Below are positions 44,094 through 53,388 of a stretch of DNA of 64,000 bases, piece after piece. Under the pieces are notes generated by a model, which had not been told where the DNA came from, did no database searches, and saw only the letters and a list, made by a program, of their open reading frames with translations. A program made the translations under genes and the position numbers. The stretch lies in NCBI RefSeq assembly GCF_016863395.1, contig NZ_BOOU01000030.1:62001-126000 (forward strand), given 5' to 3'. The stretch comes from Sphaerisporangium rufum. GTDB lineage: Bacteria > Actinomycetota > Actinomycetes > Streptosporangiales > Streptosporangiaceae. How positions within the stretch are numbered: the first letter of the stretch is position 1; the number at the start of each line of letters is the position of its first letter.

Positions 44094-45026
44094 CTGAGCC
44101 CGCACGCCGACCCCCAGGCAGTGCTGGCCGGCTACCTCGCCCATCTCGCGGTGGAGCGGGGCCTGGCGGCCAACACGCTCGCCTCCTACCGGCGTGACCT
44201 GCGGCGCTATCTCGACCATCTGGGCCGCCGCGGGCGTTCCTCGCTGGCCGAGGTCGCCGAGGGCGACGTGGTCGCCTTCCTCGCGGCGTTGCGGGAGGGC
44301 GACCCGGCGCACCGGGCGCTGTCGGCGGGCTCGGCCGCCCGGGCCGTCTCGGCGGTTCGCGGGCTGCACCGCTTCGCGCTGCGCGAAGGGCTGGCCGGGC
44401 ACGACCCGGCCCGCGAGGTGCACCCGCCGAGCCGGCGGCGCCGGCCGCCCAAGGCCATGGGCGTCGCCGAGATCGAGCGGCTGATGGCCGCGGCCGGTCC
44501 GGCCGGCGCGCCGCTCACCGACCGCAACCGGGCGCTGCTGGAGCTGCTCTACGGCACCGGGGCGCGCATCTCCGAGGCGGTGGGGCTGGCCGTGGCGGAC
44601 GTCGAGGCCGGGCTGGTGCGGTTGCGCGGCAAGGGCGGCCGAGTGCGGGTGGTGCCGCTCGGGGCGCTCGCGCTCGACGCGCTCGGCGCCTACCTCGCCA
44701 GGGCACGGCCGATGATCTGCGCCTCCGGCGGGGGCACCGCCGCGCTGTTCCTCAACGCCCGCGGCGGCCGGCTCACCCGGCAGGGCGCCTGGGAGGTGTT
44801 CCAGTCCGCCGCCGAGCGGGCGGGGCTGGCCGGGGTGTCCCCGCACATGTTGCGCCATTCGTTCGCAACTCACCTCCTGGACGGCGGAGCGGACGTTAGG
44901 GTTGTCCAGGAACTGCTCGGCCACGCCTCGGTGTCGACCACCCAGGTCTACACGCCGGCCGGTGCCGACCGGCTCCGTGCGGCGCGCGCCGGGTTCGGCC
45001 CGCGGGCCGGGCCGCCAACTTCATAG
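44094..45026 (+). CDS. xerD: Site-specific tyrosine recombinase XerD, probable CTG start
   Basis: 310 residues. Resolves chromosome dimers at dif with XerC. The N-terminal SAM-like domain has [20 protein letters not shown]. The catalytic domain has the Arg in [23 protein letters not shown] (His-x-x-Arg), [14 protein letters not shown] (His and nucleophile Tyr). Upstream of GTG 44121 there is no ATG, GTG or TTG in frame before the preceding stop, but an ideal AGGAGG (44080-44085) sits 8 bases before CTG 44094. The CTG start is therefore preferred; GTG 44121 is the alternative. Confidence 0.93.
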   Translation: MSPHADPQAVLAGYLAHLAVERGLAANTLASYRRDLRRYLDHLGRRGRSSLAEVAEGDVVAFLAALREGDPAHRALSAGSAARAVSAVRGLHRFALREGLAGHDPAREVHPPSRRRRPPKAMGVAEIERLMAAAGPAGAPLTDRNRALLELLYGTGARISEAVGLAVADVEAGLVRLRGKGGRVRVVPLGALALDALGAYLARARPMICASGGGTAALFLNARGGRLTRQGAWEVFQSAAERAGLAGVSPHMLRHSFATHLLDGGADVRVVQELLGHASVSTTQVYTPAGADRLRAARAGFGPRAGPPTS

Positions 45027-45116
45027 CTTCAGGGCGCGGCGCCTTGCCGCTTACGTGCCGACCCCATAGTGTCCGTCCGGACGGTCCGGTTCGGGGTCGT
45101 CAGGGAGGTTCAACTG

Positions 45117-46037
45117 GTGACAGCGACCACAGACGCGACCATCCGCGGCGCTTCGGGCGCACCCGACTGGGGCGACGCCCGGAGCGAGGGCATTCTGGGT
45201 CCCACCGGGCGGCCGCGCCCCGTCTTCCCGGAGCCCGTGCCGCCGACCACGCACGGCCCGGCGCGGGTCGTGGCGATGGTCAACCAGAAGGGCGGCGTGG
45301 GCAAGACCACGACGACCATCAACCTTGGCGCCTCCCTCGCCGAGTGCGGCCAGCGGGTGCTGCTGGTCGACTTCGACCCCCAGGGCGCGCTGTCGGTCGG
45401 CCTCGGCATCGACCCGCGCCCGCTGGAGTCCACGATCTACGACCTGATCATGGAGGAGCAGGACGTCACCGCCGAGGACGTGCTGCTCGCCACCAGCGTC
45501 GAGGGCATGGACCTGCTGCCCAGCAACATCTTCCTGTCCGGCGCGGAGATCCGCCTGGTCAACGAGGTGGCGCGCGAGTACGCGCTCGGCCGGGCGCTGG
45601 AGCCGCTGCTGCCCCACTACGACATCTGCCTCATCGACTGCCAGCCGTCGCTGGGCCTGCTCGCGGTCAACGCGCTGACCTGCGCGCACAGCGTGATGGT
45701 GCCGCTGGAGTGCGAGTTCTTCGCGCTGCGCGGCGTCGCGCTGCTCATGGAGTCGATCACCAAGGTGCAGGAGCGCCTGAACAAGAACCTCGAGATCGAC
45801 GGCATCCTGGCCACGATGTACGACCCGCGCACCCTGCACGCCCGCGAGGTCCTTCAGACGATCATGCAGGGGTTCGGCGACAAGGTCTTCCACACGGTGA
45901 TCAACCGCACCGTCCGGTTCCCGGACGCCACCCTGGCCGGTGAGCCGATCACCCAGTTCGACTCGGCCTCCATGGGGGCGACCGCCTACCGTGAGCTGGC
46001 CCGCGAGGTGCTCGCCCGCTGGTCCGAGGGCGGCTGA
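45117..46037 (+). CDS. ParA/Soj-family ATPase
   Basis: 306 residues. Deviant Walker A NQKGGVGKTTTTINLG, LLVDFDPQGALSVGLG and the Walker B IDCQPSLGLLAVNAL. An N-terminal extension of about 50 residues precedes the ATPase. There is no parB beside it; it is the orphan ParA-like protein that in actinobacteria (M. tuberculosis Rv1708) precedes scpAB, so a role with the condensin complex in chromosome organisation is inferred. GTG 45117 has GGGAGG 8 bases upstream; the frame from 45069 is not needed. Confidence 0.92.
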   Translation: MTATTDATIRGASGAPDWGDARSEGILGPTGRPRPVFPEPVPPTTHGPARVVAMVNQKGGVGKTTTTINLGASLAECGQRVLLVDFDPQGALSVGLGIDPRPLESTIYDLIMEEQDVTAEDVLLATSVEGMDLLPSNIFLSGAEIRLVNEVAREYALGRALEPLLPHYDICLIDCQPSLGLLAVNALTCAHSVMVPLECEFFALRGVALLMESITKVQERLNKNLEIDGILATMYDPRTLHAREVLQTIMQGFGDKVFHTVINRTVRFPDATLAGEPITQFDSASMGATAYRELAREVLARWSEGG

Positions 46038-46116
46038 GCCCGGCCCGCGCCCGGCACGCCGACCTCGCGGGGCGGGCGTGACGGCCGGGGAGCCGCGCGT
46101 GCGGGACAATGGGCCG

Positions 46117-46995
46117 GTGACCGAGCAGCCCGCCGCCGCCCAGGCGCGGCCCGACACCTTCCAGGTGCACCTGGAAGTGTTCCAGGGGCCGTTCGACCTG
46201 CTGCTCGGGCTGATCTCCAAGCACAAGCTGGACATCACCGAGGTGTCGCTGCACCAGGTGACCGACGAGTTCATCGCGCACATCCGCGCGCGCGGCCCGG
46301 AGTGGGACCTGGACCAGGCCAGCCACTTCCTGCTGGTCGCCGCCACCCTGCTGGACCTCAAGGCGGCCCGGCTGCTGCCCGCCGGCGAGGTGGAGGACGA
46401 GGAGGACCTCGCCCTGCTGGAGGCCCGTGACCTGCTGTTCGCCCGGCTGCTGCAGTACCGCGCCTACAAGGAGGTCGCCAAGGTCCTGTCCGGCCGGATG
46501 GCCGCCGAGGCGCTGCGCTTCCCGCGGGTGGTGCCGATGGAGCCGCGGTTCGCCGACCTGCTGCCCGAGCTGGTGCTCGGCGTCGGCCCCGAGCGGCTGG
46601 CGAAGATCGCCGCGCGGGCCTTCACCCCCCGGTTGCCGCCGTCGGTGTCGACCGAGCACATCTACCAGCCGGTCGCCAACGTCCGCGAGCAAGCCGCTAT
46701 CCTGGTCGAACGGCTCCGGCGCGTGCGCACCGCGACGTTTCGGGCCCTGACCGCCGACTGCGCGGGCACCTTCGAGGTCATCGCGCGGTTCCTCGCGGTG
46801 CTGGAGCTGTTCCGGGAGGGCGCGGTCACCTTCGAGCAGCTGGAGCCGCTCGGCGACCTGCACGTGACCTGGGCCGGTGCCGACGACGGCGACGTCACGG
46901 TCGTCGACGACTACGACGAGGGCCCCGCGCGGCGCCCCGACGGCATCGACGGCCCCGAGAGCCGGGAGAGCGAGAATGCAGCCGACGAGTCCTGA
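46117..46995 (+). CDS. scpA: Segregation and condensation protein A
   Basis: 292 residues. The kleisin subunit that bridges SMC heads. Family N-terminus FQVHLEVFQGPFDLLLGLISKHKLDITEV (shown in the translation from about residue 14), the central acidic EDEEDLALLEARDLLFARL, and the C-terminal winged helix ending LEPLGDLHVTW. GTG 46117 lies 6 bases after a weaker -10-like GACAAT (46105-46110). GTG 46078 is the alternative. It overlaps scpB by 20 bases. Confidence 0.93.
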   Translation: MTEQPAAAQARPDTFQVHLEVFQGPFDLLLGLISKHKLDITEVSLHQVTDEFIAHIRARGPEWDLDQASHFLLVAATLLDLKAARLLPAGEVEDEEDLALLEARDLLFARLLQYRAYKEVAKVLSGRMAAEALRFPRVVPMEPRFADLLPELVLGVGPERLAKIAARAFTPRLPPSVSTEHIYQPVANVREQAAILVERLRRVRTATFRALTADCAGTFEVIARFLAVLELFREGAVTFEQLEPLGDLHVTWAGADDGDVTVVDDYDEGPARRPDGIDGPESRESENAADES

Positions 46996-47593
46996 CCCGG
47001 CCGGCGATCCGGCGGCGCCCGCCGCCGGCATCGCGGTGGACGCCGGGCCGGAGCCGGGCCTGCGGGCGGCGCTGGAGGCCATCTTGCTGGTGGTCGACGA
47101 ACCGGTCGCCGAGGTGACCCTGGCCCAGGTGCTGGAGGTGCCGGTGCGTGAGATCACCGGGGCCCTGCGCGGGCTGGCGGCGGAATACACCGCGGCCGGC
47201 CGTGGTTTCGACCTGCGGGAGGTGGCCGGCGGCTGGCGGTTCTACACCCGGGCCGAGTGCGCCGCCGTGGTGGAGCGGTTCGTCCGGGACGGGCAGCAGA
47301 CCCGGCTGACGCAGGCCGCCCTGGAGACGCTCGCGGTGGTGGCCTACCGGCAGCCGGTGAGCCGGGCCAGGGTCGCCGCGATCAGAGGCGTCAACAGCGA
47401 CGGCGTCATGCGCACCCTCGCCGCCCGCGGGCTGGTGGAGGAGGCCGGCACCGATCCCGAGGGCCAGGCGGTGCTGTACCGCACGAGCTCGTACTTTCTG
47501 GAGAGGCTGGGGCTGCGGAGCCTGGACGAACTTCCGCCGCTCGCCCCGTTCCTCCCCGACGACGTGGAAAACCTAGAGGAGCGACTCAAGTGA
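46976..47593 (+). CDS. scpB: Segregation and condensation protein B
   Basis: 205 residues. Dimeric winged-helix partner of ScpA in the SMC complex: LEAILLVVDEPVAEVTLAQ, GGWRFYTRAECAAVVERFV, LTQAALETLAVVAYRQPVSR and GVNSDGVMRTLAARGLVEEAG. ATG 46976 has GGGAGAG upstream, within the end of scpA. The stop overlaps the rluB start (GTGA). Confidence 0.94.
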   Translation: MQPTSPDPAGDPAAPAAGIAVDAGPEPGLRAALEAILLVVDEPVAEVTLAQVLEVPVREITGALRGLAAEYTAAGRGFDLREVAGGWRFYTRAECAAVVERFVRDGQQTRLTQAALETLAVVAYRQPVSRARVAAIRGVNSDGVMRTLAARGLVEEAGTDPEGQAVLYRTSSYFLERLGLRSLDELPPLAPFLPDDVENLEERLK

Positions 47594-49545
47594 TCAACAG
47601 GCGTAGCACCCCGTCCGGTGATGGACGCGGTCGAGGACGCGGCGGCGCCGGTGGCGCCTCGGGCTCGCGAGGAGGTGCCGGGTTCCGGGCCGGGTCCGGC
47701 GGGGTCCGCGGTGGCGGCCGCCCGGCGCGCGGTGGCGCGGCCGGGCGCGGTGACCGGGACCGCCGGGACTCCTTCCGCGCCGAGGGCACCGGTGACCGCG
47801 CCGGGCGCGGTGGCGACCGCGACCCGCGCCCGTTCGCCGGCCCGCGCGAGCGGGACGGCCGCCGCGACTCCGCCCGTGGCCGCGACGAGCGCCCCGGCGA
47901 TCGCCGGGGCTCCTTCGCCGGCCGTGACTCCGGCGACCGCCGCGGCCCGTCCCGCGACCGGGACGGCTTCTCCGGTGATCGCCGGGGCTCCTTCCGCGGT
48001 CGCGACGAGCGCTCCGGCGAGGGCCAGGGCTCCTTCCGTGGCCGCGACGAGCGCTCCGGTGATCGCCGGGGGTCCTTCGGTGACCGGCGGGGCTCCGACT
48101 CCGGCGGCTTCTCCGGTGATCGCCGCGGCTCCTTCCGGGACCGGGACGGCTTCTCCGGCGAGCGCCGGGGGCCGTCCGGTGGCCGCCAGGACGCCCGCCG
48201 CGGACCGTCCCGGGACAGGGGAGGGTACTCCGGCGAGCGCCGCGGGTCCTTCCGCGACGACGGCCGGTCGGCGTTCCGGGCCGGGCCGGGCGGCAGCCGC
48301 GGCCGGTACGGCCGGGACGACGCCGGGCGGGACCGCCCGGCCGGCGGCCCGCGGCGCGAGGACGACCGCGGCGCCTATCGGGGCGGGCCCGCGGACCGCG
48401 GGGGGTACGGCGGAGCCCGCGACCCGCGCGGTGACGACCGCCGCGACTCCCGAGGCGATGATCGCCGTGACTTCCGGGGCGGCGACCGCGGTGACGTCCG
48501 GGGCGACTCCCGGCGCGCGCCCCGCGACGGCGAACGTGCGCGCGAGGGCGGGCGGTACGGCTCCGGGCGCGGCCCGGGCCGGCGCGACGAGGTGCAGACG
48601 ATCGGCGGCGGCACCCGCGGCCGGTACGGCCGGCGGGACGACGGCGGGCGCGGCGAGGGGTACTCGGGGCGGGCCGGCACGCGGGGTCGCGACACCGGCG
48701 GCCCGCGCGACCGCGGCGGCGCCGGGCGCGGCGGTGCCTTCAAGACCGCCCGCCAGCCGGTGCGCGACCCCGACTTCTTCCCCGAGGGCTACGCCGACGA
48801 GCGCGACACCACCGAGGTCCCCGGCGGCGTCCGGCTGCAGAAGGTGCTGGCCGCGGCCGGCGTGGCGGCCCGGCGCACCTGCGAGGAACTGATCGGCGAG
48901 GGCCGGGTCACCGTGGACGGCCAGGTCGTCCGCCGGTTCGGCGCCCGCGTCGACCCCGCCAAGCAGGTCATCCACGTCGACGGCAAGCGCATCCCCACCG
49001 CGCCCGACCTGGTCTACTTCGCCATCAACAAGCCGATCGGCGTGGTCAGCACGATGTCCGACCCCGAGGGCCGGCCCTCGCTGGCCGACTACACCGCCGA
49101 CCGCACCGAGCGGCTCTTCCACGTGGGGCGGCTGGACACCGAGACCGAAGGCCTGATCATCCTCACCAACGACGGTGAGCTGGCGCACCGGTTGACCCAC
49201 CCGAGCTTCGGGGTGCAGAAGAAGTACTGGGCCAAGGTCCCCGGCCCCATCCCGCGCGACCTCGGCCGCCGGCTGAAGAAGGGCGTGGAGCTGGAGGACG
49301 GCATGGTCAAGGCCGACGAGTTCAAGATCGTCCAGGAGCACGGGCAGCAGGCGCTGGTCGAGGTCGTGGTGCACGAGGGCCGCAAGCACGTGGTGCGCCG
49401 CATGCTGGAGGTGGAAGGGCACCCGGTGATCGACCTGGCGCGCATCGAGTTCGGGCCGGTCAAGCTGGGCCGGCTCAAGCCCGGGACGCTGCGCGCGCTC
49501 AGCCTCAAGGAAGTGGGCGATCTCTACGCCACGGTGGGAATGTAA
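47590..49545 (+). CDS. rluB: 23S rRNA pseudouridine synthase RluB-type with about 410-residue low-complexity N-terminus
   Basis: 651 residues. The enzyme is the C-terminal third: an S4 RNA-binding domain from about residue 412 (LQKVLAAAGVAARRTCEELI), then the RsuA/RluB synthase domain with catalytic D516 in GRLDTETEGLIILTNDG and the C-terminal KHVVRRMLEVEGHPV. Residues 1-410 are almost wholly Arg, Gly, Asp, Ser and Phe, with about eight imperfect copies of a SGDRRGSFRDRDG-like unit (DNA roughly 47880-48265) followed by RGD/RGG runs. This resembles RGG-type RNA-binding tails. GTG 47590 overlaps the scpB stop, so translation is coupled. Confidence 0.93.
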   Translation: MINRRSTPSGDGRGRGRGGAGGASGSRGGAGFRAGSGGVRGGGRPARGGAAGRGDRDRRDSFRAEGTGDRAGRGGDRDPRPFAGPRERDGRRDSARGRDERPGDRRGSFAGRDSGDRRGPSRDRDGFSGDRRGSFRGRDERSGEGQGSFRGRDERSGDRRGSFGDRRGSDSGGFSGDRRGSFRDRDGFSGERRGPSGGRQDARRGPSRDRGGYSGERRGSFRDDGRSAFRAGPGGSRGRYGRDDAGRDRPAGGPRREDDRGAYRGGPADRGGYGGARDPRGDDRRDSRGDDRRDFRGGDRGDVRGDSRRAPRDGERAREGGRYGSGRGPGRRDEVQTIGGGTRGRYGRRDDGGRGEGYSGRAGTRGRDTGGPRDRGGAGRGGAFKTARQPVRDPDFFPEGYADERDTTEVPGGVRLQKVLAAAGVAARRTCEELIGEGRVTVDGQVVRRFGARVDPAKQVIHVDGKRIPTAPDLVYFAINKPIGVVSTMSDPEGRPSLADYTADRTERLFHVGRLDTETEGLIILTNDGELAHRLTHPSFGVQKKYWAKVPGPIPRDLGRRLKKGVELEDGMVKADEFKIVQEHGQQALVEVVVHEGRKHVVRRMLEVEGHPVIDLARIEFGPVKLGRLKPGTLRALSLKEVGDLYATVGM

Positions 49546-49596
49546 TCTTTCCCCGCAGACGAACGGCATGACGGCGGCGAGCGAGAGGGGGATGAC

Positions 49597-49956
49597 ATGG
49601 TGCGGGCCATCCGAGGTGCGACCCAGGTCGATTCCAACGACCGAGAGGCCATCCTGGCCGCGGTGACCGAGCTGGTCACCGAGGTCATGGAGCGCAACCG
49701 GCTGACCACCGACGAGGTCATCAGCGTGATCTTCACGGCCACGCCCGACCTCACCGCGGAGTTCCCCGCGCTCGCCGCCCGCAAGCTCGGCTTCCACGAC
49801 GTGCCGCTGATCTGCGCGAGCGAGATCGACGTGCCGGGCGCGCTGCCGCGGGTGGTGCGCCTGATGGCGCACGTCGCCACCGACCGGCCGCGCCAGGAGA
49901 TCCACCACGTGTACCTCCGCGGGGCGGTCGCCCTCCGAGTGGACATCGCGCAGTGA
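49597..49956 (+). CDS. aroH: Chorismate mutase, AroH type
   Basis: 119 residues. Trimeric AroH-class fold: MVRAIRGATQVDSNDREAIL, then MERNRLTTDEVISVIFTATPDL and VPLICASEIDVPGALPRVVR, closing with QEIHHVYLRGAVALR. Converts chorismate to prephenate for Phe/Tyr synthesis. GAGAGGGGG precedes ATG 49597. It overlaps tyrA by 4 bases (GTGA), which uses its product. Confidence 0.95.
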   Translation: MVRAIRGATQVDSNDREAILAAVTELVTEVMERNRLTTDEVISVIFTATPDLTAEFPALAARKLGFHDVPLICASEIDVPGALPRVVRLMAHVATDRPRQEIHHVYLRGAVALRVDIAQ

Positions 49957-51044
49957 GCGACGACCCGCGCGGCATCGACAGCGTCCTGGTGGTCGGCACC
50001 GGGCTGATCGGCACGTCCGTGGGCCTCGCGCTGCGCGAGCACGGCGTCACCGTGAAGCTCGCCGACCAGGACCCGGCGGCCGTGCGGGTGGCATGCGAGC
50101 TCGGCGCGGGCGAGGAGTGGACGGCCGGCGGCCCGCGCGTCGACCTCGCGGTCATCGCCGTGCCGCCGCAGTTCGTCGCCCAGTGGCTGCTGGACCTGCA
50201 GAAGACCGAGGCGGCCCGCTTCTACACCGACGTGGCCAGCGTCAAGGCGCTGCCCATCGAGCAGGCCGCCGGGCTCGGCTGTGACCTGTCGAGCTACGTG
50301 GCGGGCCACCCGCTGGCCGGCCGCGAGCGCTCCGGCCCGGCCGCGGCGCGCGCCGACGTGTTCCTCGGCCGCCCGTGGGCGTACTGCCCGGGTCCGGAGA
50401 CCGCGCCGGAGGCGGTGCGCGCGGTGCTGTCCCTGATCGACCTGTGCGGGGGCAACGCCGTGGAGGTGGCGCCGGCCGCGCACGACGAGGCCGTCGCCCT
50501 GGTCTCGCACGCCCCGCACGTGGCTGCCGCGGCGGTCGCCGCCCGGCTGGCCGAGGCCTCCGACACCGCGCTCGGCCTGGCCGGGCCGGGGGTCCGCGAC
50601 GTCACCCGGGTGGCCGGCGGTGATCCGGCGCTGTGGACGGTCATCCTGTCGGGTAACGCCCGGCCGGTGGCCGAGATCCTGGAGGCGGTCGCCGCCGACC
50701 TCGGCCGGGCGGCGGCGGCGCTGCGCGCGGCCGCGGTCGAGGGTGCCGCGATCGATCCGGTGACCGAGTTGCTGCGGCGCGGCAACGCCGGCCAGAGCCG
50801 CATCCCCGGCAAGCACGGCGGCCCGCCGCGGTCGTACGCGGTGGTGCAGGTGCTGGTCGGCGACCGGCCCGGCGAGCTGGCCCGGCTCTTCCAGGTGGCC
50901 AAGGAGGCCGGCGTCAACATCGAGGACGTCCGGCTGGAGCACGCCCCCGGGCTGCCGCTCGGCGCCGCCGAACTGCACGTCCAGCCGGAGGCGGCCGGCG
51001 GGCTCGCCAGGGCGCTGCGCGCCCACGGGTGGCACGTCCCCTAG
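49953..51044 (+). CDS. tyrA: Prephenate dehydrogenase with ACT domain
   Basis: 363 residues. NAD-binding Rossmann motif VVGTGLIGTSVGLAL, the substrate loop AGHPLAGRERSG, and a C-terminal ACT domain (from about 290: VQVLVGDRPGELARLFQVAK) that would bind tyrosine for feedback control. Oxidatively decarboxylates prephenate to 4-hydroxyphenylpyruvate. GTG 49953 is coupled to aroH. Confidence 0.95.
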   Translation: MSDDPRGIDSVLVVGTGLIGTSVGLALREHGVTVKLADQDPAAVRVACELGAGEEWTAGGPRVDLAVIAVPPQFVAQWLLDLQKTEAARFYTDVASVKALPIEQAAGLGCDLSSYVAGHPLAGRERSGPAAARADVFLGRPWAYCPGPETAPEAVRAVLSLIDLCGGNAVEVAPAAHDEAVALVSHAPHVAAAAVAARLAEASDTALGLAGPGVRDVTRVAGGDPALWTVILSGNARPVAEILEAVAADLGRAAAALRAAAVEGAAIDPVTELLRRGNAGQSRIPGKHGGPPRSYAVVQVLVGDRPGELARLFQVAKEAGVNIEDVRLEHAPGLPLGAAELHVQPEAAGGLARALRAHGWHVP

Positions 51045-51194
51045 CCCGGCTCCGATGCCGGTCCGGTGGCGTTTTCCCGGTACGCTCTTTGCGGGCCCGG
51101 GCCGCCGCGGGCCGGTGACCCGCCCGGGCCCCGGCGGACGCCGGAGCGCACCGCCCGGGACGCAGGACCCGCCCACGACGAAAAGGGAGACGCC

Positions 51195-51851
51195 GTGACC
51201 GCTCTGGTCGTCGCGATGGACGGCCCTTCGGGGTCGGGCAAGTCGAGCGCCTCGCGCGGCGTGGCGCGCGCGCTCGGCCTGCGCTACCTGGACACCGGGG
51301 CGATGTACCGGGCGATCACCTGGTGGATGCGCGAGCACGGCGTCGACACCGGCGACCCGGCGGCGGTGGCCGCCCGGGCGGCCGATCCGGTGCTCCAGAT
51401 CGGCACCGACCCCGCCGCGCCCGGCATCACCGTGGACGGCGTCGACGTCGCGGCGGCGATCCGCACCACCGAGGTCACCTCGGCGGTGTCGGCGGTGAGC
51501 GCGGTGCCCGAGGTCCGGGCCCGGCTGGTCGCCGAGCAGCGCGCCGTCATCGGGGCGGGCGACATCGTGGTCGAGGGCCGGGACATCGGCACGGTCGTCG
51601 CACCCGAGGCGCCGGTCAAGGTCTACCTGACCGCGAGCCCCGAGGCCCGGGCCCGGCGGCGCAGCGCCGAACTGGCCGGCACGACGGTGGAGGCGCAGCG
51701 GGCCGCGATGGCCCGGCGCGACGCGCTGGACTCGACCCGCAAGGCCGACCCGCTGGTCATGGCGGCCGACGCGGTCGAGGTGGACACCACGGAGATGACC
51801 CTGGACGAGGTCGTCGCCGAGGTGCTGAGACTTGTGAAGGAGCGCACCTGA
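51195..51851 (+). CDS. cmk: Cytidylate kinase
   Basis: 218 residues. Phosphorylates CMP/dCMP. P-loop [46 protein letters not shown] and the LID-like ARARRRSAEL. GTG 51195 is preceded by AAAAGGGAGA. It lies 150 bases after tyrA and 81 before der, as in other actinobacteria. Confidence 0.95.
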   Translation: MTALVVAMDGPSGSGKSSASRGVARALGLRYLDTGAMYRAITWWMREHGVDTGDPAAVAARAADPVLQIGTDPAAPGITVDGVDVAAAIRTTEVTSAVSAVSAVPEVRARLVAEQRAVIGAGDIVVEGRDIGTVVAPEAPVKVYLTASPEARARRRSAELAGTTVEAQRAAMARRDALDSTRKADPLVMAADAVEVDTTEMTLDEVVAEVLRLVKERT

Positions 51852-51932
51852 CCGGTGGGCACCGGGCGGCGGCCATGCCGTGCCCGATGACCGCCGCCGG
51901 AGGGGTGTGCCAGGTATGGGAACGGACGTGAC

Positions 51933-53357
51933 GTGACGGGGGAGTACGGCGAGGACGCCGGATGGATCGAGGCCGAGCTCGCGGAGCTCGGCGAGGGCGG
52001 CGACGCCGGCGAGCCGGAGCAGGACTCCGCGCCGCTGCCGGTCGTGGCCGTGGTCGGCCGCCCGAACGTCGGAAAGTCGACGCTGGTCAACCGGATCATC
52101 GGCCGCCGCGAGGCGGTCGTGGAGGACGTGCCCGGGGTGACCCGCGACCGGGTGACCTACGAGGGCGACTGGCGGGGCCGCCGGTTCACCCTGGTGGACA
52201 CCGGCGGCTGGGATCCCGAGGCGACCGGGATGGCGCTGCGCATCGCCGAGCAGGCGCAGATCGCCGTCGAGCTGGCGGATGTGATCCTGTTCGTGGTGGA
52301 CGCCACGGTCGGGGTGACCGACGCCGACGAGGCGGTGGCCGCGGTGCTGCGCCGGTCGGGCAAGCCGGTGGTGCTGGCGGCCAACAAGGTCGACGACCAG
52401 CGGATGGAGCTGGAGGCGACCGCGCTGTGGTCGCTCGGCATCGGCGAGCCGCACCCGGTGTCCGCGCTGCACGGCCGCTCCAGCGGCGACCTGCTGGACA
52501 TCGTGCTGGACGTGCTGCCGCAGGCACCGCCGCAGCGGTTCGGCGCCGAGCGCGGCCCGCGCCGGGTGGCCCTGGTCGGCAAGCCGAACGTCGGCAAGTC
52601 GTCGCTGCTGAACAAGCTGGCCGGCGAGGAGCGGGTGCTGGTCGACCCGATGGCCGGCACCACCCGGGACCCGGTGGACGAGCTGATCGAGCTGGGCGGC
52701 AAGACATGGCGGTTCGTCGACACCGCCGGCATCCGCCGCCGCGAGCGCGAGCTGCAGGGCGCCGACTTCTACGCGGGCATGCGCACCAAGGCGGCGCTGG
52801 AGCGCTCGGAGATCGCGGTGGTCCTCATCGACGCCTCCGAGGTGCTCACCGAGCAGGACCTGCGCATCATCAGCATGGTCATCGAGTCCGGCCGCTGCAT
52901 GGTCGTCGCCTTCAACAAGTGGGACCTGGTCGACGAGGACCGGCGGTACTACCTGGAAAAGGAGATCGACCGCCAGCTGGTCCGGGTGCCCTGGGCGCTG
53001 CGGGTGAACATCTCCGCCAAGACCGGCCGGCATGTCGAGCGGCTGGTCCCGGCGATCGAGCGGGCCATCGAGTCGTGGAGCACCCGGGTGCCGACCGCCC
53101 GGCTCAACGCCTTCCTGTCCGAGCTGATCGCCGCCACCCCGCCCCCGGTCCGCGGCGGCAAGCAGCCCAAGATCCTGTTCGCCACCCAGGCGTCCACCGA
53201 GCCGCCGAAGTTCGTGCTGTTCACCTCCGGCTTCCTGGAGGAGACCTACCGGCGCTTCCTGGAGCGCCGCATCCGCGAGGAGTTCGGGTTCGCCGGCTCG
53301 CCGATCTCGCTCACCATGAAGATCCGCGACAAGCGCGGCGCGCAGAAGAAGAAGTGA
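51933..53357 (+). CDS. der: Ribosome biogenesis GTPase Der (EngA)
   Basis: 474 residues. Two tandem G domains: G1 motifs [16 protein letters not shown] and [17 protein letters not shown]3 DTGGWD and DTAGI, G4 NKVD and NKWD, then the C-terminal KH-like domain. It acts in 50S subunit assembly. An acidic 30-residue N-terminal extension precedes the first G domain. The start GTG 51933 has no strong ribosome site. Confidence 0.96.
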   Translation: MTGEYGEDAGWIEAELAELGEGGDAGEPEQDSAPLPVVAVVGRPNVGKSTLVNRIIGRREAVVEDVPGVTRDRVTYEGDWRGRRFTLVDTGGWDPEATGMALRIAEQAQIAVELADVILFVVDATVGVTDADEAVAAVLRRSGKPVVLAANKVDDQRMELEATALWSLGIGEPHPVSALHGRSSGDLLDIVLDVLPQAPPQRFGAERGPRRVALVGKPNVGKSSLLNKLAGEERVLVDPMAGTTRDPVDELIELGGKTWRFVDTAGIRRRERELQGADFYAGMRTKAALERSEIAVVLIDASEVLTEQDLRIISMVIESGRCMVVAFNKWDLVDEDRRYYLEKEIDRQLVRVPWALRVNISAKTGRHVERLVPAIERAIESWSTRVPTARLNAFLSELIAATPPPVRGGKQPKILFATQASTEPPKFVLFTSGFLEETYRRFLERRIREEFGFAGSPISLTMKIRDKRGAQKKK

Positions 53358-53360
53358 CCC

Positions 53361-53386
53361 GCCCGTCCGCCGCCGGGCGGACGGGC
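53361..53386. terminator. Hairpin between der and a convergent MFS gene
   Basis: GCCCGTCCGCC (53361-53371) pairs perfectly with GGCGGACGGGC (53376-53386) around the loop GCCG. It sits 3 bases after der and 2 before the opposing stop codon. No T run. Confidence 0.8.
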
Positions 53387-53388
53387 CG

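Noticed and set aside
47880-48265. Repeated DNA units that look array-like
   Set aside because: Not CRISPR: units are short, imperfect, in phase with codons, and encode the RluB extension without unique spacers.
49524-53033. 1169-codon antisense frame over aroH, tyrA, cmk and der
   Set aside because: Same artefact; it crosses four conserved genes.
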